Assembly (NCBI GenBank): GCA_965207385.1
Contig: CBDBLZ010000021.1
Coordinates: 186,001-250,000 of the forward strand
Direction: 5' to 3'
Source: CAZXEU01 sp965207385
Lineage (GTDB): Bacteria > Bacteroidota > Rhodothermia > Rhodothermales > Bin80
Length of the DNA stretch: 64,000 nucleotides
In this document: positions 34,282 to 43,564 of the stretch, piece by piece
How the letters are laid out: every line of letters begins with the position of its first letter
Position numbering within the stretch: position 1 is the first letter of the stretch
Program-made: the position numbers and the translations under genes
Notes under the pieces: model-generated
What the model saw: the letters and a program-made list of their open reading frames with translations, nothing else
Databases searched by the model: none
What the model was told of the DNA's origin: nothing

Positions 34282-35625
34282 TTACTCGAGTGAAGCCACG
34301 GCCTTTCTGATGGAGCTGGCCAAGGCGTGGCGGCGCTCTACCAGGTGTGCCACGAGACTCGTCTTGCGGCCACGCAGCCAGATGTAACGCACGGCCATTC
34401 GGACACTTCGCGCCTCTTCCGCCCACCGCATGGCGACAAAGGCGCAAGGTGGTGCCAGCGCGGCTAGGCCAATCCCCCACAGCGGCGCGGCGAATGCGCC
34501 GGCGGCTATCGCCAATACCGTCCACTCGGCTATCATCAGGGCGGTGCCGCCGAGCAGCTTTATCATGCCCGCCTGGGTGCGGTTATCCGGCCATGCCGAG
34601 CGCGCCAGCGTTCCGGACAGCCGATACGGGATAACCGAAAGCAGGAATCCTGCCAGTGCCGGGATGGCGAATGCGGTGAGCACCAGGACCCTGAACGCCT
34701 GCGGCCACCAGCGCAGCCTCGGGGTCTCCAGCTGCCAGGGATTGGCCACGCCGACGCTACGCAACATATCGGCAAAACTCCACGCCTCGCCGGCGATGTG
34801 CTCCAGCAGAGCCGGGTCGCGCTTCTGGAGCGCACGGTAGGCATCAAGCAGTCGAGAAGCCCACTCGTGCTGGGCCGCCAGGTCAGGCTCTTCGTCGTCC
34901 GGCGCCGTCCAGGCCGCAACAACCGGAATAGCCTTGACAAGCTGGCTGTTTTCGGCCTCAAGCACCACGCGGCGAAGTCCTTCCTCAATGCGATTGGTCA
35001 TCGCATGCACGGCCGAGCGGGCATCCGTTTCATACTGATGCGCGTAGTCGGTCACAGCGAAGGGCTCGCCTACCGCCACTAAAACCGCGGTCCTGAACCG
35101 CGTGTTGTTCTCGTACCACAGTCCGACAGGAACAATGCTGATCGGGCGATCCCAGCCGCTTTCCTGCGCGGCCTGCAAGGCCATGCGGGCCGCACCCGTC
35201 CTCATGGGCAGAAGACGGGGCTCCGAGTGGGTCAATCCCTCCGGAAACAGCGCCATGGCGCCCCCGGAGCGAAGAACAGCTCTGCATCGTGCAAAGGTGG
35301 CTTCGTTGCTTTGCCCCATGTCCTCCGCGTCTGCTGCGCCGCCGCGCCGGCCTATATCCGCCTTGCGGAAAATCGGCACGGCACCAAACGTCGAGGCAAT
35401 CCTTCCCACGACCGGAATGGCAAAGAGGGTACTCTTGGACCAGAAAGTCACGGGTCTGCGGATGACCGCCATCAGCACGACCGGGTCAAGAATCCCGTTC
35501 GGATGATTGAGCACGAACACAGCCGGGCCGCTCTGTAGCAGGTGTTCCTGCCCGCGCACCTCGATCCGTGAATAGAAGAGGCGGACAAGTCTCGTCGCAC
35601 AGAAATGCAGCAGTCCTTGCACCAT
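34282..35625 (-). CDS. 1-acylglycerol-3-phosphate acyltransferase-like protein (PlsC domain, membrane)
   Basis: This 447-residue protein carries a PlsC-type acyltransferase domain in residues about 10-215: the His/Asp box FVLNHPNGILDP, then FWSKSTLFAIP, the GAVPIFRKAD loop and ALFPEGLTHSEPRLLPMRTGAARM, which correspond to blocks I-III. After a linker, residues about 295-415 hold several hydrophobic segments. The spacing in the first box is N-H-P-N-G-I-L-D, with His and Asp separated by five residues instead of the usual four, a form seen in a subfamily of lysophospholipid acyltransferases. I start at ATG 35625. It directly follows the cysQ-like gene with 6 bp between stop and start. Confidence 0.85.
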   Translation of the reverse strand: MVQGLLHFCATRLVRLFYSRIEVRGQEHLLQSGPAVFVLNHPNGILDPVVLMAVIRRPVTFWSKSTLFAIPVVGRIASTFGAVPIFRKADIGRRGGAADAEDMGQSNEATFARCRAVLRSGGAMALFPEGLTHSEPRLLPMRTGAARMALQAAQESGWDRPISIVPVGLWYENNTRFRTAVLVAVGEPFAVTDYAHQYETDARSAVHAMTNRIEEGLRRVVLEAENSQLVKAIPVVAAWTAPDDEEPDLAAQHEWASRLLDAYRALQKRDPALLEHIAGEAWSFADMLRSVGVANPWQLETPRLRWWPQAFRVLVLTAFAIPALAGFLLSVIPYRLSGTLARSAWPDNRTQAGMIKLLGGTALMIAEWTVLAIAAGAFAAPLWGIGLAALAPPCAFVAMRWAEEARSVRMAVRYIWLRGRKTSLVAHLVERRHALASSIRKAVASLE

Positions 35626-35631
35626 TTCCAA

Positions 35632-36612
35632 CTAATGGTAAGGCAGCGCCCCCAGGATTTCCGCGTGAATCCTTCCGTTGGTTGCAACCACGCCCCTGTT
35701 GCCAAACAGGCGGGCACCCACGGAAAAATCCAGAGGGTGGCCCGACACGTCTGTAACCGTGCCTCCGGCCTCGGTCAGGATGAGTGAGCCGGCCGCATGG
35801 TCCCAGATCTTTTCGACGTAGCCGGAGCGCGACGGCAGGCGCAGGTAGACGTCCGCATCTCCACGCGCCACCACCGCGTACTTGGCCTGGCTGTCCATGC
35901 GCACGGCTGGTACCGAAATACCCAATTTCCGTGCCACCCGCGATGAAATATCAAACGAGGTATGGGCCGCCTCAAATGATTCGCAGAAGCGGGCGTGTGC
36001 CACATTCCTCGTGCGGCTCACGCGCACCGTCCGGCGACCCGAATCGCTGAGCAGCGCCACCCTGTGCGCCCCGCTGCCTTCGCGGGCCGCATAAATGCTG
36101 CCGCCTTCCGGTACCGTCCGATCCGGGCAGGCCAAAGCCGCCGCCCGGACGCTACCGCCTACCACGAGCGCCAGCGCTACCGCGTAATTGCGTCCCCCCA
36201 GAAACCCCTTGGTCCCATCCACGGGGTCAAGGGTCCAGAAGCGCTCGGCATACGTGCGGGACGAGCCGTAATCAATCCAGGCCAGCACATCCTGGACGGA
36301 AGAATCCGGATAGAACTCGCGGACCAGCGTTACCACCTCGTGATAGAGCACGGATCGCGGAGCCGCGCGCAGTTCAGAGGCATCCTCCTCCGCCACCACG
36401 GGATCGTCCGGGAAGCCGTCTCTTAGCATCCGGCAGATCAACGCCTGGCTGCCAAAATCAGCCACCGTAACAGGGCTGCGGTCCCCCTTCTGCGCACTTC
36501 CGCTGCCTGGCTGCACACGCTGGCAAAGCTTCGCCGCTTCGCGGACGGCTTCGATGGCGGCCTCCATCTCCCGGCTATACGGAGCGCTCGCTTCTTCGGT
36601 TGATTCTCCCAT
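35632..36612 (-). CDS. cysQ: Inositol-monophosphatase-fold phosphatase, CysQ / 3'-phosphoadenosine phosphatase type
   Basis: This 326-residue phosphatase is probably for 3'-phosphoadenosine-5'-phosphate (or the sulfate-assimilation intermediate PAPS). Li-sensitive family motifs: KGDRSPVTVADFGSQALI (substrate loop), DDPVVAEEDASEL (metal Glu), FWTLDPVDGTKGFLGGRNYAVALALV (metal Asp, DPVDGTKGF) and the final IWDHAAGSLILTEAGG. The phrase DPVDGTKGF and longer size favour the Hal2/CysQ-type over a simple inositol phosphatase. ATG 36612 is chosen; the frame upstream to 36804 overlaps the next gene and has no family sequence. Confidence 0.85.
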   Translation of the reverse strand: MGESTEEASAPYSREMEAAIEAVREAAKLCQRVQPGSGSAQKGDRSPVTVADFGSQALICRMLRDGFPDDPVVAEEDASELRAAPRSVLYHEVVTLVREFYPDSSVQDVLAWIDYGSSRTYAERFWTLDPVDGTKGFLGGRNYAVALALVVGGSVRAAALACPDRTVPEGGSIYAAREGSGAHRVALLSDSGRRTVRVSRTRNVAHARFCESFEAAHTSFDISSRVARKLGISVPAVRMDSQAKYAVVARGDADVYLRLPSRSGYVEKIWDHAAGSLILTEAGGTVTDVSGHPLDFSVGARLFGNRGVVATNGRIHAEILGALPYH

Positions 36613-36617
36613 GGGTG

Positions 36618-37070
36618 TTATTGGAGGGAATGAAAGGCGGGAATGTCCTGCAGGAATGTATATGTTCGCGCGCGAAAATCCACACGGCAGCTGTAATGCT
36701 CCAGGCCATTGGTTATCAAGAGATACTGGGCCTGGACCACGAGATTGTACCTGCCTATCTGGTCGAACGCGGTCTGGGCAACAGGCACATCCGGCGCCTT
36801 GCATTCCGCCATGAGCACGGCCTCGGCCTGGCGGTTGTGTATTACGACATCGGCCCGGCGCCTAAGCCCTTCGTACTCAAACCCCATCTCTACGGCAATC
36901 AGAGAGGGCGGCACACGCTTTTCCGAGACCAGGTACCGGACCAGGTGCTGGCGTACCCACTCCTCGGGTGTGAGCGGCACGAACTTCTGCCGCACCGTAT
37001 CCAGAATCATGGCCCTTCCCTCCGCATGCCTGATCACAAAGTCGTACGAAGGAAAATCAAGGGACTGCAT
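36618..37070 (-). CDS. HsdR_N-domain protein (stand-alone), Bacteroidota type
   Basis: This 150-residue protein consists of one PD-(D/E)xK-type HsdR N-terminal domain with no helicase. The active-site pattern can be read as Asp in RADVVIHNRQ and E-x-K in LMAECKAPD. The conserved N-terminal block TPEEWVRQHLVRYL fits proteins of the same length found throughout Bacteroidota, normally outside restriction operons. The function is unknown. ATG 37070 is preferred over a GTG at 37094. It precedes the cysQ-like gene by 5 bp and lies about 75 bp from the tRNA-Pro gene. Confidence 0.78.
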   Translation of the reverse strand: MQSLDFPSYDFVIRHAEGRAMILDTVRQKFVPLTPEEWVRQHLVRYLVSEKRVPPSLIAVEMGFEYEGLRRRADVVIHNRQAEAVLMAECKAPDVPVAQTAFDQIGRYNLVVQAQYLLITNGLEHYSCRVDFRARTYTFLQDIPAFHSLQ

Positions 37071-37143
37071 GGCTCCGCTGCCTCGTCGTAGCACGGATCG
37101 TTGGACTGGATCACCGCCTTATGGCTGGAGTATACGGCGCATT

Positions 37144-37217
<74 letters not shown>

Positions 37218-37459
37218 CATGGTCAGCTGCAAAGCAAGCCTGATTCGGCATCCGGGACTGGCACGTATTGCCCGATCCCGGGTATCTGCCGGTCCATCGG
37301 TGATGTCAGGCCGTATGCTCCTGGATATCTGACCGCTGGAGGCGCGATAGCGCGTCAGATACCTGAAAACTGACCCATCCCGAACTTTCGCTGTCGGCAC
37401 CGGGACCAAGTTCAATTCCGGGGCCAGCCCAAAGAAGCAGAGCACGGCCCTGCCGAAGC

Positions 37460-38266
37460 ATGCGCGCTCACTTTGTCCATAACGTCCTAAACAAGATGCT
37501 GCGCGCATCCGTGCTGCGCCGGGACCAGTCGGTCCTTGCCGTGTGCGCGGGACCTGCAGAACGGGACGTGTTTCAGGGCCTTGGCTTTACGGACGCCACA
37601 ATAACCAATCTGGATCCCCGGATGACGGCGGCCGATGTCGCACCGTTTTCGTGGGGCATCGAGGATGCGCAGCGGCTGTCGTTTGGCGACCAGACCTTCG
37701 ATATCGTCTTCGTCGCAGACGGTCTGCACCACTGCAGCTCTCCGCACGCGGCGCTGCTCGAAATGTACCGAGTGGCAAGGCGTGGCATCGTGGTCATCGA
37801 GTCCCGGGACAGCCTTATCATGCGACTGGCCAACCGGCTCGGCCTTTCCCCGAAATACGAACTTGAGTCGGTTTTCGACCACGAGGGCTGCGCAGGCGGA
37901 CTGAACAATTCCGCCATCCCGAACTTCGTATACCGCTGGACCGAGCGAGAATTCCGCAAGGTCGTAAGTAGCTACAATCCGCGCGGAAGGCACGTCTTCC
38001 GCTTCTACTACGGGCTCAATCTACCGAGGGAAACAGCCGAGTTTCAGAAGAACCCGGCGAAGTCCATCACCATTTCCCTCGTCGCACCACTGGTCGGTCT
38101 GATCACCCGGTTGCTTCCCAGGCAGTGCAACTCTATTGCGATGGTGGCACTCAAGCCAGATCTGCCCGGCGATCTCTGGCCGTGGCTCCGGCTGCGAGAC
38201 GGCGAAGCTGCCCTCGACATGGACTATGCAAGACGGCATCTGAAGCGGCCCGGCAGTGCGTCCTAG
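37460..38266 (+). CDS. Class I SAM-dependent methyltransferase
   Basis: This 268-residue protein has a Rossmann-type methyltransferase domain. The N-terminal beta strand SVLAVCAGPAERDVF is the SAM-binding motif I region. ITNLDPRM is the acidic loop, and AQRLSFGDQTFDIVFVADGLHHCSSP is the UbiE-like motif; the downstream helix LLEMYRVARRGIVVIE is also typical. The C-terminal 110 residues, from about 160 on, do not match a known domain by eye. The ATG at 37460 lacks an obvious ribosome-binding site; ATG 37493 is an alternative. It is convergent with the class II aldolase gene, sharing a CTAG at the stops. Confidence 0.8.
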   Translation: MRAHFVHNVLNKMLRASVLRRDQSVLAVCAGPAERDVFQGLGFTDATITNLDPRMTAADVAPFSWGIEDAQRLSFGDQTFDIVFVADGLHHCSSPHAALLEMYRVARRGIVVIESRDSLIMRLANRLGLSPKYELESVFDHEGCAGGLNNSAIPNFVYRWTEREFRKVVSSYNPRGRHVFRFYYGLNLPRETAEFQKNPAKSITISLVAPLVGLITRLLPRQCNSIAMVALKPDLPGDLWPWLRLRDGEAALDMDYARRHLKRPGSAS

Positions 38267-38928
38267 GAAGGACTACTTCGGACATCCAGCTTGAGGGCGA
38301 GGGCATTTAGCGCAAGCAGCTGCTCGCCAGGAGGGTCCGCCGACGCGCCATAGGCGACGATCCCATCACGGTGCCCGCCCATGGCAAAGACTCCAGAGCT
38401 GTCCTTGTCCATATCGGTCGCGATGCGGCGAACTTCGCGAGCCATCTCCGGCGAGCCGTACGGTACGTCCGCGCCCGTTACCGGCAGGCCCATAGTCGAC
38501 GCCATGCGCCAGAGTGCGGGGGCGTGCACGTGCATGACAACCCGAATGTGCGCATCATGGGCATAGAGGGCCGCATGCGTCAGACTCTCGGATGACGGAC
38601 GCACCGGTCCTTCCGCCACCAACAGGTTTCGGGCCGGATGCGCTTCCACCACCAGCGCGTAGTGCTCAGGTCCCAAGTCGGCAACGCCGCCGGTCTGCGA
38701 CCCGGTTATGACAAATCTGCGCAGGTGCGGCAATGCATTCCAGGGACCGACCCGCTGGCTAATGTTGCCAAAGCCGAAGCCGCCGTAGCGATGCGGATCA
38801 CATCCTATTAGCTGCGCGTCATGCAGCCGCCTGCGCCACCGGTTTACGCTCCCGATGACAGACTCAGGAAGCGGTGGCCGCCGTTCAAACCGCAGCTTGA
38901 ACTTAATAATGCCTTCCTCTTGCGCCAT
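38263..38928 (-). CDS. Class II aldolase/adducin family protein (221 aa)
   Basis: This short cytosolic zinc-dependent protein has the aldolase class II fold. Visible motifs are GNISQRVG near residue 54, PSSESLTHAALYAHDAHIRVVMHVHAPAL, where the Glu and the His-x-His zinc ligands lie, and the third-His region MGGHRDGIVAYG. Family members act on fuculose-1-phosphate, ribulose-5-phosphate or methylthioribulose-phosphate. The neighbours favour a sugar-phosphate from deoxyhexose breakdown, but this is context only. It is the last gene of the minus-strand L-fucose/L-rhamnose run and its stop shares CTAG with the methyltransferase stop. Confidence 0.75.
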   Translation of the reverse strand: MAQEEGIIKFKLRFERRPPLPESVIGSVNRWRRRLHDAQLIGCDPHRYGGFGFGNISQRVGPWNALPHLRRFVITGSQTGGVADLGPEHYALVVEAHPARNLLVAEGPVRPSSESLTHAALYAHDAHIRVVMHVHAPALWRMASTMGLPVTGADVPYGSPEMAREVRRIATDMDKDSSGVFAMGGHRDGIVAYGASADPPGEQLLALNALALKLDVRSSPS

Positions 38929-39052
38929 GCGCCTGGTTATGGGGTATTGCAGGCGTGGGCTCTGGTCTTGACCCTCTCCAGCCGTGAGCCGCTCGCCGAT
39001 TGCACAGTGGACTCCGCCTTACGTGCCTGCACGTGCCACGACGCGATACCCG

Positions 39053-41233
39053 CTAGCGCAGAAAGGCTTCTGTCAGTCCACCGTCGACGGTGAGAATTTG
39101 CCCGGTCGTCTTCGTGAGGCGCCTTCCCACCAACAAGAAAATGGCTTCCGCCTGGTCAGCGGGTGAGATGGGCTGTTTGAGAAGAGTTCTTTCCGCGTAG
39201 AAGGCGGCAAGACGCTGCTGCAGCGTCGCGAGATCCTCTGTTTCCTCATACGGCAGTGCGTACCTGACCAGCGAAGCCCGGACGCGCTCCAGCGAAAACA
39301 TGCCGCTGCCTTCTATCATCGTTGCCGGTGCCAGGCCGTTTACGCGAACATGCGGCGCCAGCGCCATTGCCAGCTCGCGAACGAGGTGGTTGGCGGCAGC
39401 CTTGCTCGCATCATAAGCGAGACTGCCCTTCTTGGGGACCGTGGCATTGACACTGGTCGTGACGACGAGACTGCCGGAAAGGGCCTGCTCCTGCCAGATG
39501 CGCCGCGCTTCGTCCGCTACCAGAAAGGGTCCGGTCGCGTTCACCGCGAAGGAGTCGGCCCACGCCCTGTCGGGAACTTCGCCGCTGGAATCCGGGCTGA
39601 CGTACAGCCCCGAGGTGATGACCAGATGATCCAGACCACCGTAGGCGAGCAGCAGGCTGCGCAACGCGTCCCTGATGGAGTTCCGGTCCGTTACATCGCA
39701 GGCCAGTCCGATGACCGCGCCGCTTCCCGAAATACCCGATCCTGCTACGCCAATGCCCATTCCGATCGCGCGAAGATTCTCTTCGGCCACCTGCCGCGCA
39801 GCATCTTCCTTCAGATCCAAAGCTGCCACAGTCGCACCTTCCGCCACAAGCCGGCCTACCGCAGCACGACCGATGCCGCTACCCGCACCGACCACCGCCA
39901 CAATCTGGCGCGACAGCTCCTCTTCCGGGGGCATCCGCTGCAGCTTTGCCTCTTCCAGGCTCCAATACTCGATGTCAAAGGCTTCCTGGCGGTCAATCGC
40001 CGTGTACTTCGACACGGCTTCGGCTCCGCGCATGACGGCAACGGCAGCCTTGTAGAATTCCGCCGTTACCCGGCTTTCGCTCTTGGTCTTGCCCCAGGTG
40101 ATCATGCCCACTCCGGGCACCAGTACTACCGTAGGATCTGCTACGCGCATGGCAGGCGAATCCGCCCGGCAATGTGCGCTGTAATAGGCCGCGTAGTCGT
40201 CGCGGTAGCGGGCAATTCCTGCGTCCAGTTTCTTCCTTAGTGCCCGTACATCTTTCTTTGCGGGTTGCCAGTCTACGTACAGCGGCTTGATCTTCGTGCG
40301 CAGGAAATGATCTGGACAGGAAGTTCCGAGCTCCGCCAGACGCTCCGCGTCCACGGAGTTCGCAAAGTGCAGGATCTCCTCGTCGTCCTCAAAGGTGCCG
40401 ATAAAGCGGCGGGTCGTGCTGACGCGCCCGCGGAGCCATGGCAGGATTGCGGCAAGCACGTCAGCTCTGTCCGCTTCAGATAGCGCCGAGCAACGCGCTC
40501 CTCCGAAGTCGTAAGCGCCTGCGCCTGCGCTCTCCAGATATTCCGCCGCCCGCTCGATGAGCGCCAGGCTGAGCAGGTAGCATTCCCTGTCATCATCGGC
40601 CCAGTTGATGAGTCCGTGCCCGCCCAGCATCACCCCCTGTGCCGCCGGATACTCCCTGCAGACATTCTGCAGCTTCAGTCCGAGCTCGAAGCCGGGCCGC
40701 TGCCAGTCTACCCAAATCACGCTATCACCATAGATCTCCCTCGTTAGGGCCTCGCCGTCCGCGGCCGTGGCAAGCGCAATACAGGCCGTGGGGTGGGTAT
40801 GGTCAACGTGCCGGTAGGGCACGAACGCATGAAGAGGCGTATCTATGGAGGGCGCGCGCGGATTCAGGTTGAACGTGCACTGGCGGAAGAAGCCTACCAT
40901 GCGGTCCTCGGCATCTGTCTTGGGCCCCCGTTCCGGCATGCCGGCATAGACCTGCTGCAATGCCATCAGCCTGTCCAGATAAAGCGAGGCAAAATTCGCC
41001 TTCACCGACGTGCGCAAGTCGCCCCCCGAGCCCTTGACCCAGAGCACGGTTGTCGGCTCCCCGGTCAGTGGATCCGATTCGACAAGCTTGGAGGAAGTGT
41101 TGCCGCCGCCGGTATTGACAATTCGCCAATCCGCGCCCAGGAGATTGGACCGATACACTAGCCGCTCCACAGCGTCCAGCTTACGGGCCTTTTCGGTGTC
41201 CCAGAGATCCTGCACGTGCCTGAACTCTTGCAT
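39053..41233 (-). CDS. Bifunctional rhamnulose-1-phosphate aldolase / lactaldehyde dehydrogenase (SDR)
   Basis: This 726-residue fusion has a class II aldolase in residues about 1-420 and a short-chain dehydrogenase in about 430-726. Aldolase motifs are VNTGGGNTSSKL near residue 44 and DHTHPTACIALA near 128. The dehydrogenase shows the NAD motif VVGAGSGIGRAAV near residue 425-437 and the catalytic YDASKAAANHL (Y-x3-K). Such RhaD-RhaE fusions cleave L-rhamnulose-1-phosphate and oxidise the L-lactaldehyde formed to L-lactate. The enzyme may also accept fuculose-1-phosphate. ATG 41233 is preferred over an upstream TTG at 41263. It lies 82 bp after fucP and is in the same run. Confidence 0.9.
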   Translation of the reverse strand: MQEFRHVQDLWDTEKARKLDAVERLVYRSNLLGADWRIVNTGGGNTSSKLVESDPLTGEPTTVLWVKGSGGDLRTSVKANFASLYLDRLMALQQVYAGMPERGPKTDAEDRMVGFFRQCTFNLNPRAPSIDTPLHAFVPYRHVDHTHPTACIALATAADGEALTREIYGDSVIWVDWQRPGFELGLKLQNVCREYPAAQGVMLGGHGLINWADDDRECYLLSLALIERAAEYLESAGAGAYDFGGARCSALSEADRADVLAAILPWLRGRVSTTRRFIGTFEDDEEILHFANSVDAERLAELGTSCPDHFLRTKIKPLYVDWQPAKKDVRALRKKLDAGIARYRDDYAAYYSAHCRADSPAMRVADPTVVLVPGVGMITWGKTKSESRVTAEFYKAAVAVMRGAEAVSKYTAIDRQEAFDIEYWSLEEAKLQRMPPEEELSRQIVAVVGAGSGIGRAAVGRLVAEGATVAALDLKEDAARQVAEENLRAIGMGIGVAGSGISGSGAVIGLACDVTDRNSIRDALRSLLLAYGGLDHLVITSGLYVSPDSSGEVPDRAWADSFAVNATGPFLVADEARRIWQEQALSGSLVVTTSVNATVPKKGSLAYDASKAAANHLVRELAMALAPHVRVNGLAPATMIEGSGMFSLERVRASLVRYALPYEETEDLATLQQRLAAFYAERTLLKQPISPADQAEAIFLLVGRRLTKTTGQILTVDGGLTEAFLR

Positions 41234-41315
41234 GATCGTTTCCGTCGTGTGAAGTGATGGCAACCGGGCACGGGATGAAGGGCTGTGCGGGGATGCTTGT
41301 CCCGGGAATCACTGC

Positions 41316-42617
41316 CTAAATGCGGGCCTCCGCGGGCTGCGCTTCCCTGTAGCCCTTGAGGCCGTAATGCAGAATAACCAGGAAACACACCAAGGGTACA
41401 AGGTATGCCATGTGAATGCCGAACAAGTCGGATACCTGCCCCTGAATGGCCGTCAGCACAGCTCCGCCCAGAATGGCCATGATAAGACCGGAAGCGCCGA
41501 TCTTGGTGTCCTCGCCCAGGCCCTTGATGGCAAGCCCGTAGATGGTGGGAAACATGAGCGACATGCATCCCGAAATGCCCACGAGCGCAAACGCGCCCAC
41601 ATATCCTCCCGCCAGCACTACTACGCAGGTAAGGCCGGACGCCAGCGCCGCCATGGCCCACAGCAACACGTGTGGACCGATGTATTTCATGAGCCCCGTG
41701 CAGGCAAACCGGGCGGTTGAAAACAGTACGATCGAGGCAAGATAGTAGCTTGCCGCCGCCTCCTCGTTCAGTTCCAGGTTCCCCATGATGTAGCGAATCG
41801 TAAACGACCAAACGCCGATCTGCGCTCCCACGTAAAAGAATTGGGCCACCACCCCCTTCGTGTAATGCTTCTGCCTGAGCAGGCGCCGGATGGTGGAGCC
41901 GACTCGCAAAGACTTGTCGCTTTCGCTGCCCTGCGGGAATCGGGTAACCGCGAACAGGACCCAAATCACGCCGATTACCAGCGCGACCACTACGTAGGGT
42001 CCCATGACAGCAGTCAGCTCACCCTGCTGCACCTGCCGGAGCTGTTCGGCCGCCATCTGCGCCCTTTCTGCTTCCGTAGCCTGGTGCAGCCCTGTAAGGA
42101 TGAAGAATTTGCCAATCAGCACACCCGTGATGGAGCCGAGCGGATTGAACGACTGGGCCAGATTGAGCCTGCGCGTGGCCGTCTCCTCGGGTCCCATTAC
42201 GATGGCATACGGATTTGCGCTGGTCTCCAGGATGGACAGCCCGCCTGCCAGTATGAAGAGCGCCACCAGGAAGTGGCCGTAGACCATGGTCTTGCTGGCA
42301 GGATAGAACAGCAGTGCACCCGCGGCAAAAAGCCCCAGCCCCAACAGTACACCGGCCTTGTAGGTGAACTTCCGGATGAAAATCGCTGCCGGCAGGGCAA
42401 GGCAAAAGTACGAGCCGTAGAAGGCGACCTGGATCCAGGCAGTCTGGAAATCCGACATGCTCATGATCCGCTTGAAGGTCGCCAGGAGCACGTCCGTCAT
42501 GTTGTTCGCCACTCCCCAGAGCGCGAACAGGCTGGTCAGCAGTATGAACGGAAACAGGTACTGACGCGGCACTATGGGTATGCCGCGACGCGGCGCCGTG
42601 CTACCTTCCTGGCTCAT
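41316..42617 (-). CDS. fucP: L-fucose:H+ symporter, FucP family
   Basis: This 433-residue major facilitator has about twelve hydrophobic helices. The sequence FILLTSLFALWGVANNMTDVLL in the first helix is the FucP signature (E. coli FucP: LFFLWAVANNLNDILL). Motifs such as LPAAIFIRKFTYKAGVLLGL and ETSANPYAIVMG also fit. FucP brings L-fucose or related deoxyhexoses across the inner membrane with a proton; rhamnose specificity cannot be excluded. It lies between a class II aldolase and the fused aldolase/dehydrogenase genes and is almost certainly co-regulated with them. Confidence 0.92.
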   Translation of the reverse strand: MSQEGSTAPRRGIPIVPRQYLFPFILLTSLFALWGVANNMTDVLLATFKRIMSMSDFQTAWIQVAFYGSYFCLALPAAIFIRKFTYKAGVLLGLGLFAAGALLFYPASKTMVYGHFLVALFILAGGLSILETSANPYAIVMGPEETATRRLNLAQSFNPLGSITGVLIGKFFILTGLHQATEAERAQMAAEQLRQVQQGELTAVMGPYVVVALVIGVIWVLFAVTRFPQGSESDKSLRVGSTIRRLLRQKHYTKGVVAQFFYVGAQIGVWSFTIRYIMGNLELNEEAAASYYLASIVLFSTARFACTGLMKYIGPHVLLWAMAALASGLTCVVVLAGGYVGAFALVGISGCMSLMFPTIYGLAIKGLGEDTKIGASGLIMAILGGAVLTAIQGQVSDLFGIHMAYLVPLVCFLVILHYGLKGYREAQPAEARI

Positions 42618-42725
42618 GGTGCGGGTATCGACTTGAGGATGGACATTACTTGTCGTGCCCGGATCCGTGCCGTCCGGGTGCTCGGGTTTTCTCGGATGAA
42701 GCGTTATGGCCGTCTAAAATGCATA

Positions 42726-43511
42726 TCACGGGGCGCCTTCGCGGGTGCCGTGAGAAGCCAACATGCGCTGGCGATAGTGTTCATCGCTTCGGCCGGCAAT
42801 GCGCTGCACATGGTCCGGCTCCATGAAGATGGGTCCTCCCAGCCGTGCGGCACCGATGAATATGCGCGCCGCCTTTTCCGCCATGGCCAATGCCGCAGAC
42901 ACTTCACCTGCGTGGGCGCCGACGGCAATAATGCCGTGGTTCTCCAGAAGAATGGTCTTGGGAATCACGCCCGTTCTGCTTCTGAAGGCTTCGACATCGT
43001 CGCGGATGCGCCGGGCCAGTTCCAGCCCCGGATCCACATAGGGGACAAGGACGGAAGCCGTACCGCAATACACAACTTGGTCGGGAATTACGCGCTCCTC
43101 GGCAAACTGCCGTTTCCTCGGTGAACAGAGAATCTGGTTTACGCAAATGGCATGGACATGGCCTACGCACGCCACGCCAGGCAGCCTCAGAAGCCACGCG
43201 TGAAAGAGCGTCTCTACCGACGGCTTGAGTGCTCGCTTATCGGTGCGGGAATCGAGCAGCAAGGCTTCGATCCCGGAGTCCGACATTTCATTCTCTGAAT
43301 CGACGGCCGCCAGTACCGGATCGCTATCCACCTTCACCAGCTCATCCGGTCGCAGCGTGCCCAGTTGCGTCCCGCTGGCTTTCACCAGGAAATAGCGCGC
43401 ATCAATACGAGCCGAAACGTTGCCCTCGCCCAGGATGGACATGTGCCGTCCGTCACCGAGTTCGTGGGCCAGCGAAACCAGAGTGCTTCGGATGTTGGCC
43501 GAATGCGCCAT
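42726..43511 (-). CDS. Class II aldolase/adducin protein (261 aa), L-fuculose-phosphate aldolase-like
   Basis: This 261-residue zinc enzyme candidate has the motifs MSILGEGNVSARI near residue 25, SVETLFHAWLL, VACVGHVHAICVN (His-x-His zinc ligands) and LENHGIIAVGAHAGE. The sequence is of the same fold as FucA and AraD but longer than FucA (about 215 residues). It sits between the isomerase and fucP genes, which makes a sugar-phosphate cleavage or deoxyhexose-related dehydration plausible. A further class II aldolase gene and the fused RhaD-type enzyme are in the same run, so the division of labour is unclear. Confidence 0.78.
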   Translation of the reverse strand: MAHSANIRSTLVSLAHELGDGRHMSILGEGNVSARIDARYFLVKASGTQLGTLRPDELVKVDSDPVLAAVDSENEMSDSGIEALLLDSRTDKRALKPSVETLFHAWLLRLPGVACVGHVHAICVNQILCSPRKRQFAEERVIPDQVVYCGTASVLVPYVDPGLELARRIRDDVEAFRSRTGVIPKTILLENHGIIAVGAHAGEVSAALAMAEKAARIFIGAARLGGPIFMEPDHVQRIAGRSDEHYRQRMLASHGTREGAP

Positions 43512-43564
43512 GCGTACAGCTGATTATGGAGGCATGGACAGGAGCGCCGCACCGGCCCGGGTCA

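Noticed and set aside
36618..37070. Part of a type I restriction system
   Set aside because: It has only an HsdR_N domain, normal length for a Bacteroidota stand-alone family, and lies with housekeeping genes, not hsdM/hsdS.
37218..37459. Possible integration site or insertion-element end after tRNA-Pro
   Set aside because: A stretch TGAAAACTGACCC resembles some insertion-element ends, but I saw no duplicate of the tRNA 3' end, no integrase and no matching inverted end.
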